Counted from the first letter of the stretch, positions 23,148 through 32,597 are shown. The stretch: 55,216 nucleotides of DNA from DATJYV01 sp035499415 (GCA_035499415.1 DATJYV010000184.1:1-55216); one strand, 5' to 3'. Numbers and translations: made by a program. Notes: generated by a model from the letters alone, not told the origin.

Positions 23148-24296
23148 ATGCCCGGCCTGTATTTCCACATTCCTTTCTGCGAGCAAAAATGCATCTATTG
23201 CGATTTTTATTCGCTCGCACCTTCGGGAGGAAAAGCATCGCAGGACGACCTGATCGGCGGTTTCGTGACGGCTCTCGAGAGCGAGGTGCGGATCGTTGGT
23301 GCGGGGAAACAATATGACGGGTTGTTTGACACGATTTTTTTCGGAGGCGGAACGCCGTCGCTTCTGTCCAAGGACGCGGTTGCGTCGATTATCAACTGGA
23401 CGCGTTCGTTCTTTCGCGTCGACCCTGCCGCGGAGATTACGCTTGAGACCAATCCGGGAACCGTCGACCCGGCAAAGCTCGAAGCATTCCGGGAGTCGGG
23501 GATAAACCGGCTCAGTATTGGAATCCAGTCCTTCCACGAGGACGAGCTCCGTTTTCTGACGCGCATCCATGACGGTCGTCAGGCCCGGGAGTGCGTGAAG
23601 AATGCCCGTAGTGCGGGCTTCGACAATATCAGCATCGACCTTATCTTTTCGCTGCCGGGCCAGGCGCAAGAACGCTGGGCGTCGAACCTGGAACAGGCGC
23701 TCGAGCTCGCTCCGAATCACATCTCCTGCTACAGTCTTATCGTTGAGCCCAACACGCCGCTGAAGCGCTTGGTGGAGTCGAAGCAGGTCGTCCCGCTGAA
23801 TGGAGAGGACGATGCGCGGATGTACGAGATGACGATCGACTTCCTGACGCGCCACGGTTATGAGCAGTATGAGGTTTCCAATTTTGCGCTCCCGGGATTT
23901 CGGTCGCGTCACAACGCCAATTACTGGAATCACGGTGAGTACCTGGGGTTCGGTCCATCGGCGCACTCGTTCTGGGATGCCCGGCGCTGGTGGAACATTG
24001 CCAACCTCTCGGAATATCATCACCGGATTGCACGCGGAGCGCTTCCGATTGCGGGCGAAGAGAGGTTGACCTCATCTCAAATGGTCGAAGAGATGGTCTT
24101 TCTGGGGCTCCGCGGCGAAGGGGTGAAACTTCAGTCGGTTCTCGGTGCGATTCCCCGCGAGAAACGGAGCGAGTGCCGCGCCGCATTCGAACGCCTCATC
24201 GGGGAAGGATTCGCGCGCGCGGAGGGAGAAGTGGTGCGCCTCACGTCGAAAGGTTATCCCTTGTGCGACGAGATCTGTACTTCGCTCGCTCTCTGA
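23148..24296 (+). CDS. hemW: Radical SAM protein HemW (haem chaperone; coproporphyrinogen oxidase-like)
   Basis: 382 aa from ATG 23148. The cluster motif is C11-x3-C15-x2-C18 (CEQKCIYC); FGGGTPSLL, SIGIQSF and SIDLIFSLPGQ follow in the usual order. The HNANYWNHGEYLGFGPSAHSF segment and the C-terminal winged-helix HemN_C domain match HemW. The true HemN N-terminal extension is absent, favouring HemW over the oxygen-independent oxidase. The frame is open upstream inside lepB, but the family start is MPGLYFHIPFC. Confidence 0.9.
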   Translation: MPGLYFHIPFCEQKCIYCDFYSLAPSGGKASQDDLIGGFVTALESEVRIVGAGKQYDGLFDTIFFGGGTPSLLSKDAVASIINWTRSFFRVDPAAEITLETNPGTVDPAKLEAFRESGINRLSIGIQSFHEDELRFLTRIHDGRQARECVKNARSAGFDNISIDLIFSLPGQAQERWASNLEQALELAPNHISCYSLIVEPNTPLKRLVESKQVVPLNGEDDARMYEMTIDFLTRHGYEQYEVSNFALPGFRSRHNANYWNHGEYLGFGPSAHSFWDARRWWNIANLSEYHHRIARGALPIAGEERLTSSQMVEEMVFLGLRGEGVKLQSVLGAIPREKRSECRAAFERLIGEGFARAEGEVVRLTSKGYPLCDEICTSLAL

Positions 24297-24302
24297 TGTT
24301 CC

Positions 24303-24333
24303 TTGCAGTTCAAACCAATTCATCATACATTTG
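24303..24333 (+). promoter_or_regulatory. Bacteroidota-type promoter for the DUF2723 operon
   Basis: TTG at 24303-24305, 20 bp, then TACATTTG at 24326-24333, an exact TAnnTTTG. The predicted start lies about 30 nt before ATG 24370, and GAGGATAG precedes the start codon. Confidence 0.6.
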
Positions 24334-24369
24334 TCAGATTTTTTCGAACCGAGAATAGAAGAGGATAGA

Positions 24370-27087
24370 ATGGAGTATCGAAAAGCCAATTACCTCGTCG
24401 CGTTGGGGGTTTTCCTCGTTTCCGCCGCTGTTTTCGTTAAAACGGTTTCGCCGACCGTCGTGTTCTGGGATGTCGGTGAATTCTGCGCCGCGGCGTTCAC
24501 GCTCCAGGTACCCCACCCTCCGGGTGCCCCGCTTTTTCTTCTCATCGCGCGCCTGGTCTGCATCGTGCCCTATGTTCACGATATCGCCGTGCGCATGCAT
24601 CTCATTTCGGCTTTTGCAAGCGCGGCGACGATCTTCTTTGTCTATCTGACGATCGTCCGGTTCGTCGTCATGTTCCGGGGCACGCCGGAATCGCCCTACG
24701 ACCGTTTTCTCGTGTTTGGCTCCGCGGCGATTGGCGCTCTCTCCCTCGCGTTCAACGCCACATTTTGGTTTAATGCCGTCGAGGCGGAGGTCTACGGGCT
24801 CAGCATGCTTTTTGTCGCGTCGGTGATCTGGCTCTCGCTGCGATGGTATGAGCGCGCAGATACCGAAGGGAGCGACGTGTACCTCCTGGGCATCGCCTAC
24901 CTCATGGGACTGGCCGTCGGCGTGCACCTCCTGGCAATCCTTGCCCTCTTCTTCGTCCTCCTCATGGTTTACTTCCGCTTCTATGAATTCAGCTTTCCTT
25001 CGTTCGCAAAGTTTACGGTTGTCGCAATCATCGTTTTTTTCGTGGTATATCCCGGCGTTGTCAAGTGGCTGCCGTCGATGCTGGACGGTGAGGTCAACGG
25101 GGTCTACAGCGATGTGTTTACCTACATCCCCATCGTCCTGTTTGTCGGGGCGATCTACGGCATTTACTACACCCAGAAGAAAATGCTCCGGTATGCGAAC
25201 GTGGCGCTCCTTTCCTTTGTGCTCATCGTGGTCGGGTTCTCGACGTATGCGATGGTCTACATTCGTGCGAACGCTCACCCCCCGATGAACGAAAACGACC
25301 CGAGCACGATGGCGCGCCTTGTCTCGTATCTGAACCGCGAACAGTACGGCAGTTCCCCGCTCTTGAAGCGACGGTGGGATCCGGACCCGGAGAAGAAAGC
25401 GATTGCCGACCAGTACTCAAGCGACTGGGACTACTTCCTCCGGTATCAATTCTACCACATGTATCTGCGCTATCATCTCTGGAATTATGTCGGGGTGGCC
25501 GGGGACGAAAAAGACGCGGGGGTGAACTTCAACGATTTCTATGCGATCCCGCTGATCTTTGGAATCATCGGCGCTCTCTGGCACTGGCGCAAGCAGTGGC
25601 AGATGGCGTTTGTCGCGGGTTCCCTGTTTATCGTCATGGGCCTTGCGCTCGTCGTGTACTTCAATATGCAGGATCCCCAGCCGCGGGAACGCGATTATTT
25701 CTACGTCGGCTCCTATCTCATCTTCTCCGTCTGGATCGGCATTGGTGTGCTCGGCGTCGTTGACTGGCTCAAGGAGAGAATCGCGTCGCCGCAAACGGCA
25801 AAGGCCGTCGGGTATGGAGTCGTGGCATTTGCGTTCGTCTTCGTTCCGGTCAACATGTGCCGCGTGACGTATCACCAGGCAAATCGAACCGGAGACTACG
25901 TCCCGTGGGACTACTCCTACAACCTGCTCCAGAGTTGCGAGCAGGATGCGATCCTGTTTACGAACGGGGACAACGATACATTTCCTCTCTGGTATCTCCA
26001 GGACGTTGAGGGGATACGGACGGATATTCGCATCGTCAACCTCAGTCTCGTGAATACGCCGTGGTACATCAAACAGTTAAAGAACGAGCAACCCCACGGA
26101 GCGAAGAAAGTTCCGATCAGCACGTCGGATGCCCAGATCGACCGGATGCAGCCATTCCAGTACGAACCGCGCATCATCGAGCTTCCGGTGCCGGAGGAGC
26201 TCGTCCAGCAGTACACCGCGGAAGGAACCGCGAAATCCCTCGACACGTCAATCACGAACAGCGGCGTTTTGCGCTTCCTGATGCCGAACACGATGGAATT
26301 TGGAAATGTGAAGGCGCTGCGTGTCCAGGACTACATGGTCTACGACATCATCCGCACGAATGGCTGGCGCCGCCCGATCTACTTTGCGATGACGGTCTCC
26401 GACGACGGGAAGATCGGGCTGAGAGAGTACATGCGCATGACGGGCCTTGCCTTCAAGCTCGTGCCGCAGAAAAGCCAGTACTGGTGGTCGGACCTGGACG
26501 ACCACGCCATCGCGGCGCACCTCTTTACAGACGTCAAGGATCCGTCGAAAACGCCCGCGTTCGGTTTCTTGTGGCGCGGACTTCAGGACAGCACGACGTA
26601 CTACGATGAAGACACGCGGAAACTCATCACTTCGAACTACCGGAATCTTTTTCTCTCGCTCGCGGTCTATTATGCCCAGGTTCTGAATCAACCCCAGCGG
26701 GCGTCGGTGGTCCTGGACCGGATGGAGCAGGAGGTCCCGCGCCGCGTGATTCCGATGGACTATCGCGTCGCGTTTGATGTGTCGAACTACTATCGGATGG
26801 CAGGAAATACGGAGCGCTTCAAGGAACTATCGGACGTCGTGATCCAGCAAGTCAAGCCCCTGGTGGACAAGGGTGTCGCTGAACCGCTGAATCAATTCAA
26901 TCCCTACCTTATCCTCTTCTATGCGTATGCGAACACCGGACAGCGCAAGGAGGCGGAGGATCTGCTCGGGACCATTAAGGCGACGTATGGCACGCAGCCG
27001 GGGATCGATGAGTTTATCACGAGTTTACGGGCGAACATTGATACGACGAAGGGGGCGAATCCGGCGACGCAGGGCAAGCCGCAATGA
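24370..27087 (+). CDS. DUF2723 polytopic membrane protein (GT-C-like fold, PMT-related)
   Basis: 905 aa. About twelve hydrophobic helices fill residues 1-480. The first external loop holds VVFWDVGEFCAAAF, with the Asp and Glu typical of GT-C glycosyltransferases, followed by VPHPPGAPLF. Residues about 500-905 are mostly soluble, with FTNGDNDTFPLWYLQ and TPR-like helices near the end (ILFYAYANTGQRKEAEDLL). DUF2723 proteins are widespread in Bacteroidota and are suspected of O-mannosylation-type or lipid-linked glycan transfer. A methyltransferase (4-bp overlap) and a GT4 glycosyltransferase follow, which supports a glycan role. Confidence 0.85.
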   Translation: MEYRKANYLVALGVFLVSAAVFVKTVSPTVVFWDVGEFCAAAFTLQVPHPPGAPLFLLIARLVCIVPYVHDIAVRMHLISAFASAATIFFVYLTIVRFVVMFRGTPESPYDRFLVFGSAAIGALSLAFNATFWFNAVEAEVYGLSMLFVASVIWLSLRWYERADTEGSDVYLLGIAYLMGLAVGVHLLAILALFFVLLMVYFRFYEFSFPSFAKFTVVAIIVFFVVYPGVVKWLPSMLDGEVNGVYSDVFTYIPIVLFVGAIYGIYYTQKKMLRYANVALLSFVLIVVGFSTYAMVYIRANAHPPMNENDPSTMARLVSYLNREQYGSSPLLKRRWDPDPEKKAIADQYSSDWDYFLRYQFYHMYLRYHLWNYVGVAGDEKDAGVNFNDFYAIPLIFGIIGALWHWRKQWQMAFVAGSLFIVMGLALVVYFNMQDPQPRERDYFYVGSYLIFSVWIGIGVLGVVDWLKERIASPQTAKAVGYGVVAFAFVFVPVNMCRVTYHQANRTGDYVPWDYSYNLLQSCEQDAILFTNGDNDTFPLWYLQDVEGIRTDIRIVNLSLVNTPWYIKQLKNEQPHGAKKVPISTSDAQIDRMQPFQYEPRIIELPVPEELVQQYTAEGTAKSLDTSITNSGVLRFLMPNTMEFGNVKALRVQDYMVYDIIRTNGWRRPIYFAMTVSDDGKIGLREYMRMTGLAFKLVPQKSQYWWSDLDDHAIAAHLFTDVKDPSKTPAFGFLWRGLQDSTTYYDEDTRKLITSNYRNLFLSLAVYYAQVLNQPQRASVVLDRMEQEVPRRVIPMDYRVAFDVSNYYRMAGNTERFKELSDVVIQQVKPLVDKGVAEPLNQFNPYLILFYAYANTGQRKEAEDLLGTIKATYGTQPGIDEFITSLRANIDTTKGANPATQGKPQ

Positions 27088-27869
27088 AACTCCTCGGTGA
27101 GCGTGAATCTCGACGCGCGAACTGGGAAACATTTTGGGAAAGGAAACAGAAGACTGAGGAGGTTTACTCGAACGCAGACCGCGTGGCGCGGAATCTGCGG
27201 GCGGTCACGGCGCTCCAGGGGAAGACGATACTCGAAATCGGTGCCGGCACGGGGCGCGACAGCTTCCCGCTCGCGGAGCAAGGGGCGCGCGTTTGCCAGC
27301 TTGACTACGCGGAAAACTCGCTGCTGATTCTCAAACGGCTCTCCGAGGAGAACGGCATTCCCGTCTGGATCGTCGGCGGCGACACGTTCCTTTTGCCGTT
27401 CCGGGATTCCACGTTCGATGTGGTCTTTCACCAGGGGCTGTTGGAGCACTTTAAGAAGCCGGTCGCCGAGCGGCTCCTCAGGGAAAACATCCGCGTCCTG
27501 AAGCCGGGCGGGCTTCTCCTCGTCGACGTCCCCCAGCGGTATCACTCGTACACCGTCGTCAAACACCTCCTCATCGCTCTGAACCGGTGGTTTGCCGGAT
27601 GGGAACGCTCGTTCTCCGTCCGTGAATTGCGGCACGTGATGAAGAATCTCGGCCTGACTCCCGTGCATGAGTACGGCGAGTGGATGGTTCCCAGCTTTGC
27701 CTACCGTGCGACCCGGGAGTTCCTCAAGCCCGTTGGCATTACGCTTCCCCTCTATCCGCCGACTTCCGGCGTGGTTGCGCGCCTTCGCTCCCGGGTGCGG
27801 AGCGCTTTTGCGCAGACCCGACTTCCGCTCTACACCGGCATCTCGATCGGCGTGGTCGGAAGAAAGTAA
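27084..27869 (+). CDS. Class I SAM-dependent methyltransferase
   Basis: 261 aa. ILEIGAGTGRDSFPLAEQGA (about 49-68) is motif I, with the acidic LDYAEN after it, then the FDVVFHQGLLEHF motif II and RVLKPGGLLLVDVPQ. It resembles methyltransferases of polysaccharide and lipid-glycan clusters (Methyltransf_11). It overlaps the DUF2723 stop by 4 bp and precedes the GT4 gene by 18 bp, so it is probably one transcription unit. Substrate unknown. Confidence 0.85.
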   Translation: MKLLGERESRRANWETFWERKQKTEEVYSNADRVARNLRAVTALQGKTILEIGAGTGRDSFPLAEQGARVCQLDYAENSLLILKRLSEENGIPVWIVGGDTFLLPFRDSTFDVVFHQGLLEHFKKPVAERLLRENIRVLKPGGLLLVDVPQRYHSYTVVKHLLIALNRWFAGWERSFSVRELRHVMKNLGLTPVHEYGEWMVPSFAYRATREFLKPVGITLPLYPPTSGVVARLRSRVRSAFAQTRLPLYTGISIGVVGRK

Positions 27870-27887
27870 GAAGGGCCCTTCCTCTTC

Positions 27888-29006
27888 ATGAAGATCCTCG
27901 TCCTGAACTGGCAGGACATTAAGAACCCGCTCGCGGGGGGAGCCGAGGTGCACCTCCATGAAATTTTTCGGCGGATTGCCGGGCGGGGAAACTCGGTCAC
28001 GCTCTTCTGCTGTGCATCGGAGGGACTTCCATCAGAAGAAATTCTTGACGGGATCCAGATCATCCGGCGCGGAAACCGCAATCTGTTCAACGCCGTTGTT
28101 CCTTATTACTATCGCACCCGGCTATCCCGCCGCGGGTACGACGTCGTCGTCGACGACATCAATAAAATACCGTTCTACACTCCCCTGTACGTACGGCCGC
28201 CGATCCTCGCGATGGTCCTTCATCTCTTCGGCACGACGATCTTTCGCGAGGCGACTCCGCCGGCCGCTTTGTACGTCTACGGTGCCGAGCGCCTTGCTCT
28301 TTCAGTCTACCGGAAGACAACGATGGCGGTGATCTCCGAAAGCACGCGACAGGAGCTCGTATCCCACGGGTTCTCACGCGAACGGATTCACGACGTCAGG
28401 ATCGCGGTCGACCACGCGCTTTACAGGCAGGTGGACGTCCCTCGACCCGACGCGCCCCAGGTGGGTTATCTCGGTCGAATAAAGAAGTACAAAAGTGTCG
28501 ACCACCTGCTCAATGCTTTCAGCATCGTCCACCAGGAAATCCCCGGGGCTCGCCTCGTGGTTATCGGTGACGGCGACGCCCTGCCGTCGCTCCGCAAGCA
28601 CGCTTCCACGCTCGGGCTTTCGCATGCGGTTCGCTTTACCGGATACCTGCCGGGGTCGGAGACCGTCAGACTGTTGAATCAGATGAATGTCGTTGTCAAC
28701 ACGTCCGCGAAGGAGGGATGGGGACTCACGGTCACCGAGTCAAATGCCTGCGGTGTACCGGTGATCGCGAGCGACGTGCCCGGGTTGCGGGATTCAGTGC
28801 TGGACGAGAAGACCGGGCTCCTGTACGAGTACGGCAATATCGAACAGCTCGCACAGAAGATCCTCCTCGTTCTGAGGGATGGAATTTTTCGCGACCGGCT
28901 GGCGGCTGGGGCGCTTGCGTTCGCCCGGACATTCAGCTGGGACGAGTGCGCCTCGCTCATGATGGGGGCAATTGAATCGGCTGTGGACGGCTCAAAGTCC
29001 GGATAA
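27888..29006 (+). CDS. GT4-family glycosyltransferase
   Basis: 372 aa with two Rossmann halves (GT-B). The N-terminal half opens MKILVLNWQDIKNPLAGGAEVHLHEI, where the GGAExH segment binds the acceptor side. In the C-terminal half, VGYLGRIKKYKSVDHLLNAF is followed by SAKEGWGLTVTESNACGVPVIA with the EGWG...E nucleotide-sugar motif. It probably adds a sugar to a lipid-linked or surface glycan, together with the upstream methyltransferase and DUF2723 protein. Its end overlaps the LOG-family gene by 15 bp tail to tail. Confidence 0.88.
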   Translation: MKILVLNWQDIKNPLAGGAEVHLHEIFRRIAGRGNSVTLFCCASEGLPSEEILDGIQIIRRGNRNLFNAVVPYYYRTRLSRRGYDVVVDDINKIPFYTPLYVRPPILAMVLHLFGTTIFREATPPAALYVYGAERLALSVYRKTTMAVISESTRQELVSHGFSRERIHDVRIAVDHALYRQVDVPRPDAPQVGYLGRIKKYKSVDHLLNAFSIVHQEIPGARLVVIGDGDALPSLRKHASTLGLSHAVRFTGYLPGSETVRLLNQMNVVVNTSAKEGWGLTVTESNACGVPVIASDVPGLRDSVLDEKTGLLYEYGNIEQLAQKILLVLRDGIFRDRLAAGALAFARTFSWDECASLMMGAIESAVDGSKSG

Positions 29007-29534
29007 GAGGCGGCGGTGGAGGTAGGCCGCAGCTGCGGCCGGTGATTCTTCCTGGTGGACGAGCCCCGCCATGTCGTCCAATCCCTCCGAACGCAGTTCC
29101 TCCGCCATCGTCTCCGCGACGCGCTGCCAGAATTTTCCGACGATCACAACCGGCTTCTTGCGGAGCAGGCCTTTGTTCGTGAACTCCCAGACCGATGCCA
29201 GCTCAAGCAGTGTCCCGGTTCCCCCCGGCAGGATCGCGTAGGCATCTCCAAGCTCCACGAGCTTGAGGAGGCGGTCGGCAAAAGTCGGCACGCGCACTTC
29301 CTTGTCGATCCAGCGATTCGGTTTGCGTGAAAAATAATCGCACGTCACGCCGATCGCAGCCGCGTGACTCTCACGCGCTCCGCGCGCCGAGGCTTCCATG
29401 GTTCCACCGTATCCCCCGTTGCAGAGGTCATAGCCGCGCAGGCCGAGTTCTTTCCCCAACTCGAACGCAGCCGCATATTCGGCACCCCCCTCCGTCGGCC
29501 TCGAACTCCCAAACACCGTCACAACCGTTCTCAT
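28992..29534 (-). CDS. LOG-family (TIGR00730) Rossmann-fold protein
   Basis: 180 aa from ATG 29534 (MRTVVTVFGSSRP). GGYGGTMEASARGA and the signature PGGTGTLLELASVW (PGGxGTxxE) are intact. The family hydrolyses cytokinin-type or other nucleoside 5'-monophosphates to base and ribose phosphate; old annotations call it lysine decarboxylase-like. The frame extends to 29570, but MRTVV is the typical start. It lies at the end of the ispE-TonB-like run, 7 bp after the receptor stop. Confidence 0.87.
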   Translation of the reverse strand: MRTVVTVFGSSRPTEGGAEYAAAFELGKELGLRGYDLCNGGYGGTMEASARGARESHAAAIGVTCDYFSRKPNRWIDKEVRVPTFADRLLKLVELGDAYAILPGGTGTLLELASVWEFTNKGLLRKKPVVIVGKFWQRVAETMAEELRSEGLDDMAGLVHQEESPAAAAAYLHRRLLSGL

Positions 29535-29541
29535 CGTGGCA

Positions 29542-31569
29542 TCAATCGAGAAACAACCAATTGATGCCAAGCCGCACCAGCCGGCCCGGCATGGGATACA
29601 CGGCCGTTAACAGATAGTCCGCATCGGAAATATTCTGCCACGAAAGCGTGACGTAGACACTGCCGAGCGTGAATGTCCCGTAGAGATCGAACGTTGTGAA
29701 GCCCCCGAGCTCCGACTGCATGTTTTCCGTGTAGATAAATTCCTGAGGGAGGTACATCATGCCGCGTTCGCGGTCGACAAACCGGACGCGCAGCCCCACG
29801 TTCATCTCCAGCGCATTCGAGAGCAGAATGTTGTGATATCGCAGTTCCGTCGTTGTTTGAATTTTCGGGAAGAGTGATTTCGTGGTGTCGGCTTCCCGGT
29901 AATCGAGGTAGGTGCATGATTCGGAAAGAGTAAACGGTCCCAGACTCAATGCGGCGGAGGCCGAGACGCCCTGGATGCGGACGGTCGCCACATTGAGGAC
30001 AACGGCCGCCGGAGTTCCGTATGCCGTGGTCGTGGGAGCAAAAACAATCGCGTCCGCGATCTTCCGCTGAAATGCCGACACGTTGCATGTGAACATGGAG
30101 TCTGCATTGAACTGCATCCCTGCGAACAGGACATCGTGCCGCTCGTTTGAGATGGGTGACGGTCGCATCACCGTCGAATCGGTCCAGTACATTTCCTGGA
30201 TCGTCGGAAACCGGATGGTGCTCGAAAGTCCGGCATTGATGGAAATCGATGGCAAGGGTCGGACAGATATTTCGCCGCCGGAGGAAACGGCGGATGTACC
30301 CCGTGTCGAGGCAAACCGCCCTGAAAAGGTGGGGACGAAAAAGTCAACGGCATTGATGGCGAGCCGGCCTGAGAGGTCGGTTTCGGCCTCGTCTCTTGGT
30401 CCGACCATACGGCTTTCGAGGACCTTGCGTTCGTCCCGTTCGAACACTCCCGTCGCGGAAACGAAGTCCGGGTTGACCGACTGTTGGATCCTGATTCCGG
30501 TGAGGGAGGAGCGATGGACGTCGTGGGTTCCTGCAAGACTGCCGGGGTCATTGTATTCGAGCCGAATCGTCGAATAGTAGATGGATGCCTGCGTGAGCCA
30601 CGTGGTATCGGGAAATATTTCCGCGATCGACGACAGCGTAACGTCCCGCCGGTATAACGTTGACGATGCCGTGGTATCATTCATCGATGCGGTGAGTTCG
30701 TCAAACTCGGAGCTCGATCGTGAAACTGCGATGCCGCCGTTGAGTCCATTGAGCGCTTTCGTGTAAAAATCGCTGAGCGCGATATTCCAGCGGTCGGAAG
30801 GGTCGTAGCGCAACCGGGAGCGGATGTTCCAGGAGTCCAATCCCGCGTTCGGGAAGCGGCCGTTCGAGACACGTCGCTGAAACGCCGCCATCAGATTTGT
30901 ACTCCGGGCGACGTTCTGGGCGAAAAGGCCGTCGGTCAGGAGGCTTTCAAACGGATCCTGAACGTAGCGGATCTTTGTCTGCGGACGAAGCGTGTTGTAC
31001 TGCTTCGAGACAAAGTTCAGACTTCCCGCCGGTCCATCGGGAGCGCCGAGAAAGGCATCGCCGTCCATGGCCGTTTCAATCTGATCGACGAACTCGAGGG
31101 GCATGTCCGCGAGATTGTATGTGCCGGTGATCGGGTCATTCATCGGTCTCCCGTCGAGCAGGATCCCGACGGAGCGGCCATCGACTCCCAGCAAGTTCAG
31201 TTGGTCCGGTTTTCCGGCTTCGCCCAACCTTCGGAGGAAAAATCGCGCATCGAGGTCGAGCAGCTCCGGGACATCCTGGACATCGGACCAGATAAATCGG
31301 GACGAGTGCATTTGGCTGGATGAATCTTCTCCGGGGGAAAGGCGGCCAATGCCGGGAATGAATCGAATCTGAAGCGAGTCGGCATGCCGGGTCGAATCGG
31401 GGGCTCTGTGCGCGAGGGAGTCGACCGGCCTCCGGGCGAGGGAGTCCGTCGCACCATGGAGAAGTGTATCAGCCGGGTCGAGGCAGGCCGGTTCTCCGAA
31501 GACGTGGCCGCAACAAGCGATGAGGATGAGGGCAAGGGCGGCTGCATCCCGCCGGAGGAGGATACGCAA
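29542..31569 (-). CDS. TonB-dependent-receptor-like outer-membrane protein
   Basis: 675 aa with a signal peptide (1-25). Residues about 35-70 are low-complexity with DSLARR/DSLAHR/DSTRHADSL repeats. A plug-like domain follows (about 85-215): DLDARFFLRRLG, VDGRSVGILLDGRPMNDP and LEFVDQIETAMDGDAFLG..GSLNFVSK. The rest alternates in beta-barrel style and ends NWLFLD. No N-terminal carboxypeptidase-like domain or clear TonB box is seen, and no SusD partner is encoded nearby. Ligand unknown. It starts 3 bp after the ispE stop, so it shares that transcript. Confidence 0.72.
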   Translation of the reverse strand: MRILLRRDAAALALILIACCGHVFGEPACLDPADTLLHGATDSLARRPVDSLAHRAPDSTRHADSLQIRFIPGIGRLSPGEDSSSQMHSSRFIWSDVQDVPELLDLDARFFLRRLGEAGKPDQLNLLGVDGRSVGILLDGRPMNDPITGTYNLADMPLEFVDQIETAMDGDAFLGAPDGPAGSLNFVSKQYNTLRPQTKIRYVQDPFESLLTDGLFAQNVARSTNLMAAFQRRVSNGRFPNAGLDSWNIRSRLRYDPSDRWNIALSDFYTKALNGLNGGIAVSRSSSEFDELTASMNDTTASSTLYRRDVTLSSIAEIFPDTTWLTQASIYYSTIRLEYNDPGSLAGTHDVHRSSLTGIRIQQSVNPDFVSATGVFERDERKVLESRMVGPRDEAETDLSGRLAINAVDFFVPTFSGRFASTRGTSAVSSGGEISVRPLPSISINAGLSSTIRFPTIQEMYWTDSTVMRPSPISNERHDVLFAGMQFNADSMFTCNVSAFQRKIADAIVFAPTTTAYGTPAAVVLNVATVRIQGVSASAALSLGPFTLSESCTYLDYREADTTKSLFPKIQTTTELRYHNILLSNALEMNVGLRVRFVDRERGMMYLPQEFIYTENMQSELGGFTTFDLYGTFTLGSVYVTLSWQNISDADYLLTAVYPMPGRLVRLGINWLFLD

Positions 31570-31572
31570 GCG

Positions 31573-32418
31573 TCAGTGCCGGCTCAAATCCGGTTCGAAC
31601 GACGGCTCGGTCAGGGAGACTGAATACGCGCCGGAAAATCGTGAAGCCGCTGCGCGTGCCCGGTCGTCGCGGTCGAAGACGCCAAAAACCGAGGAGCCGC
31701 TTCCGCTCAGGAGCGCAGTCCGCGCGCCGGATTCCAGCAGCGTTTTTTTCAGGAGGAGAAGTTCCGGATGCTCCGGAAAAACGGCCGGCTCAAAATCGTT
31801 TTCGAGCGAGCCGTCGCTCATCGTCGTAATAGAAGTGATAAACTTTGAAAGACCGAACGCCGGTTTTCCACCGCCGTCGGCTTTTTCGTAGGCCCATGCC
31901 GTGGAAATGGAAACGGGCGGTGTGACCACCACGATCCAGAACGGAAGGTCAACGTCCGCGGGCTGAAGAATTTCTCCGCGACCGGTCGCATAGGCACTCC
32001 GGTCCATCAAGAAAAATGGAACGTCCGATCCAATGGACGACGCGATGTTCCCGAGCGCGGTGTCCGACGTCCCGGTTTTCCAGAGTTCCCGCAAGGCCAG
32101 AAGGGTTGCCGCGGCGTCGCTGCTTCCGCCGCCAAGACCGGCCCCGACCGGGATGCGCTTCGTCAGCGCGATTGCAGCTCCCGCAGAAGAGCGCTCGTGC
32201 TCTTGCAGGAGCTTCGCCGCACGAAGGCACAGGTTGGTTTCATCGTGAGGGACGGCGTCGGATTCCGTGGTGAGAAGAAGTCTGGATGAGCGCTCAACCC
32301 GGAGCGTGTCGAAGAGATTGATGCGGTGAAAAACTGTTTCGATGTCGTGGTATCCGTCGGGTCGTTTGTTGAGTATGCGCAGACCGAGGTTGACTTTTGC
32401 GTACGCCCGAAGTGTCAC
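31573..32418 (-). CDS. ispE: 4-diphosphocytidyl-2-C-methyl-D-erythritol kinase
   Basis: GHMP kinase of the MEP isoprenoid pathway. 281 aa from GTG 32418 (read as M-TLRAYAKVNLGLRIL), with AGGA nine bases upstream; the longer open frame to 32580 overlaps a promoter and a palindromic element. PVGAGLGGGSSDAAATLLAL is the ATP loop, DGYHDIETVF the substrate region, and LSGSGSSVFGVF the C-terminal GHMP motif. The TonB-like receptor and LOG genes follow on the same strand. Confidence 0.93.
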   Translation of the reverse strand: MTLRAYAKVNLGLRILNKRPDGYHDIETVFHRINLFDTLRVERSSRLLLTTESDAVPHDETNLCLRAAKLLQEHERSSAGAAIALTKRIPVGAGLGGGSSDAAATLLALRELWKTGTSDTALGNIASSIGSDVPFFLMDRSAYATGRGEILQPADVDLPFWIVVVTPPVSISTAWAYEKADGGGKPAFGLSKFITSITTMSDGSLENDFEPAVFPEHPELLLLKKTLLESGARTALLSGSGSSVFGVFDRDDRARAAASRFSGAYSVSLTEPSFEPDLSRH

Positions 32419-32440
32419 CGGATTTTCCTGAAAAGCTGTT

Positions 32441-32471
32441 TCAAAATAGTAGAATAAGGGAGGAGATGCAA
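32441..32471 (-). promoter_or_regulatory. Candidate promoter for ispE
   Basis: On the minus strand TTGCAT, then TATTTTGA with exactly 20 bp between TTG and TA; leader about 18 nt to GTG 32418. It faces the kdsA promoter across the palindromic element at 32511-32597. Confidence 0.5.
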
Positions 32472-32510
32472 CACGGCGAGGTTCCCGGTCTTGTCCTCTT
32501 TCCAGGCGAC

Positions 32511-32597
32511 CGTCACCCCGAACGTGGTTCGGGGTCTGTGAACGTCGGATGATGAAATCCCGTGTCGAAGCACGGGCCAAGCAAGTTCAGCATGACG
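32511..32597. repeat. REP-like palindromic intergenic element, copy 1 (87 bp)
   Basis: Bounded by CGTCACCCCGAACGTG and, inverted, CGTCATGCTGAACTTG. Inside are two perfect hairpins: ACCCCGAAC-GTG-GTTCGGGGT (32515-32535, 9 bp) and CCCGTG-TCGAAG-CACGGG (32559-32576, 6 bp). Its right end matches the right end of copy 2 (50162-50235) at 17 of 18 bases (GCAAGTTC[A/G]GCATGACG). It lies between two divergent promoters. No transposase is adjacent. Confidence 0.7.

Noticed and set aside
24145..24369. Longer start for the DUF2723 protein
   Set aside because: The extension overlaps hemW and a TAnnTTTG promoter; ATG 24370 directly precedes the first membrane helix.
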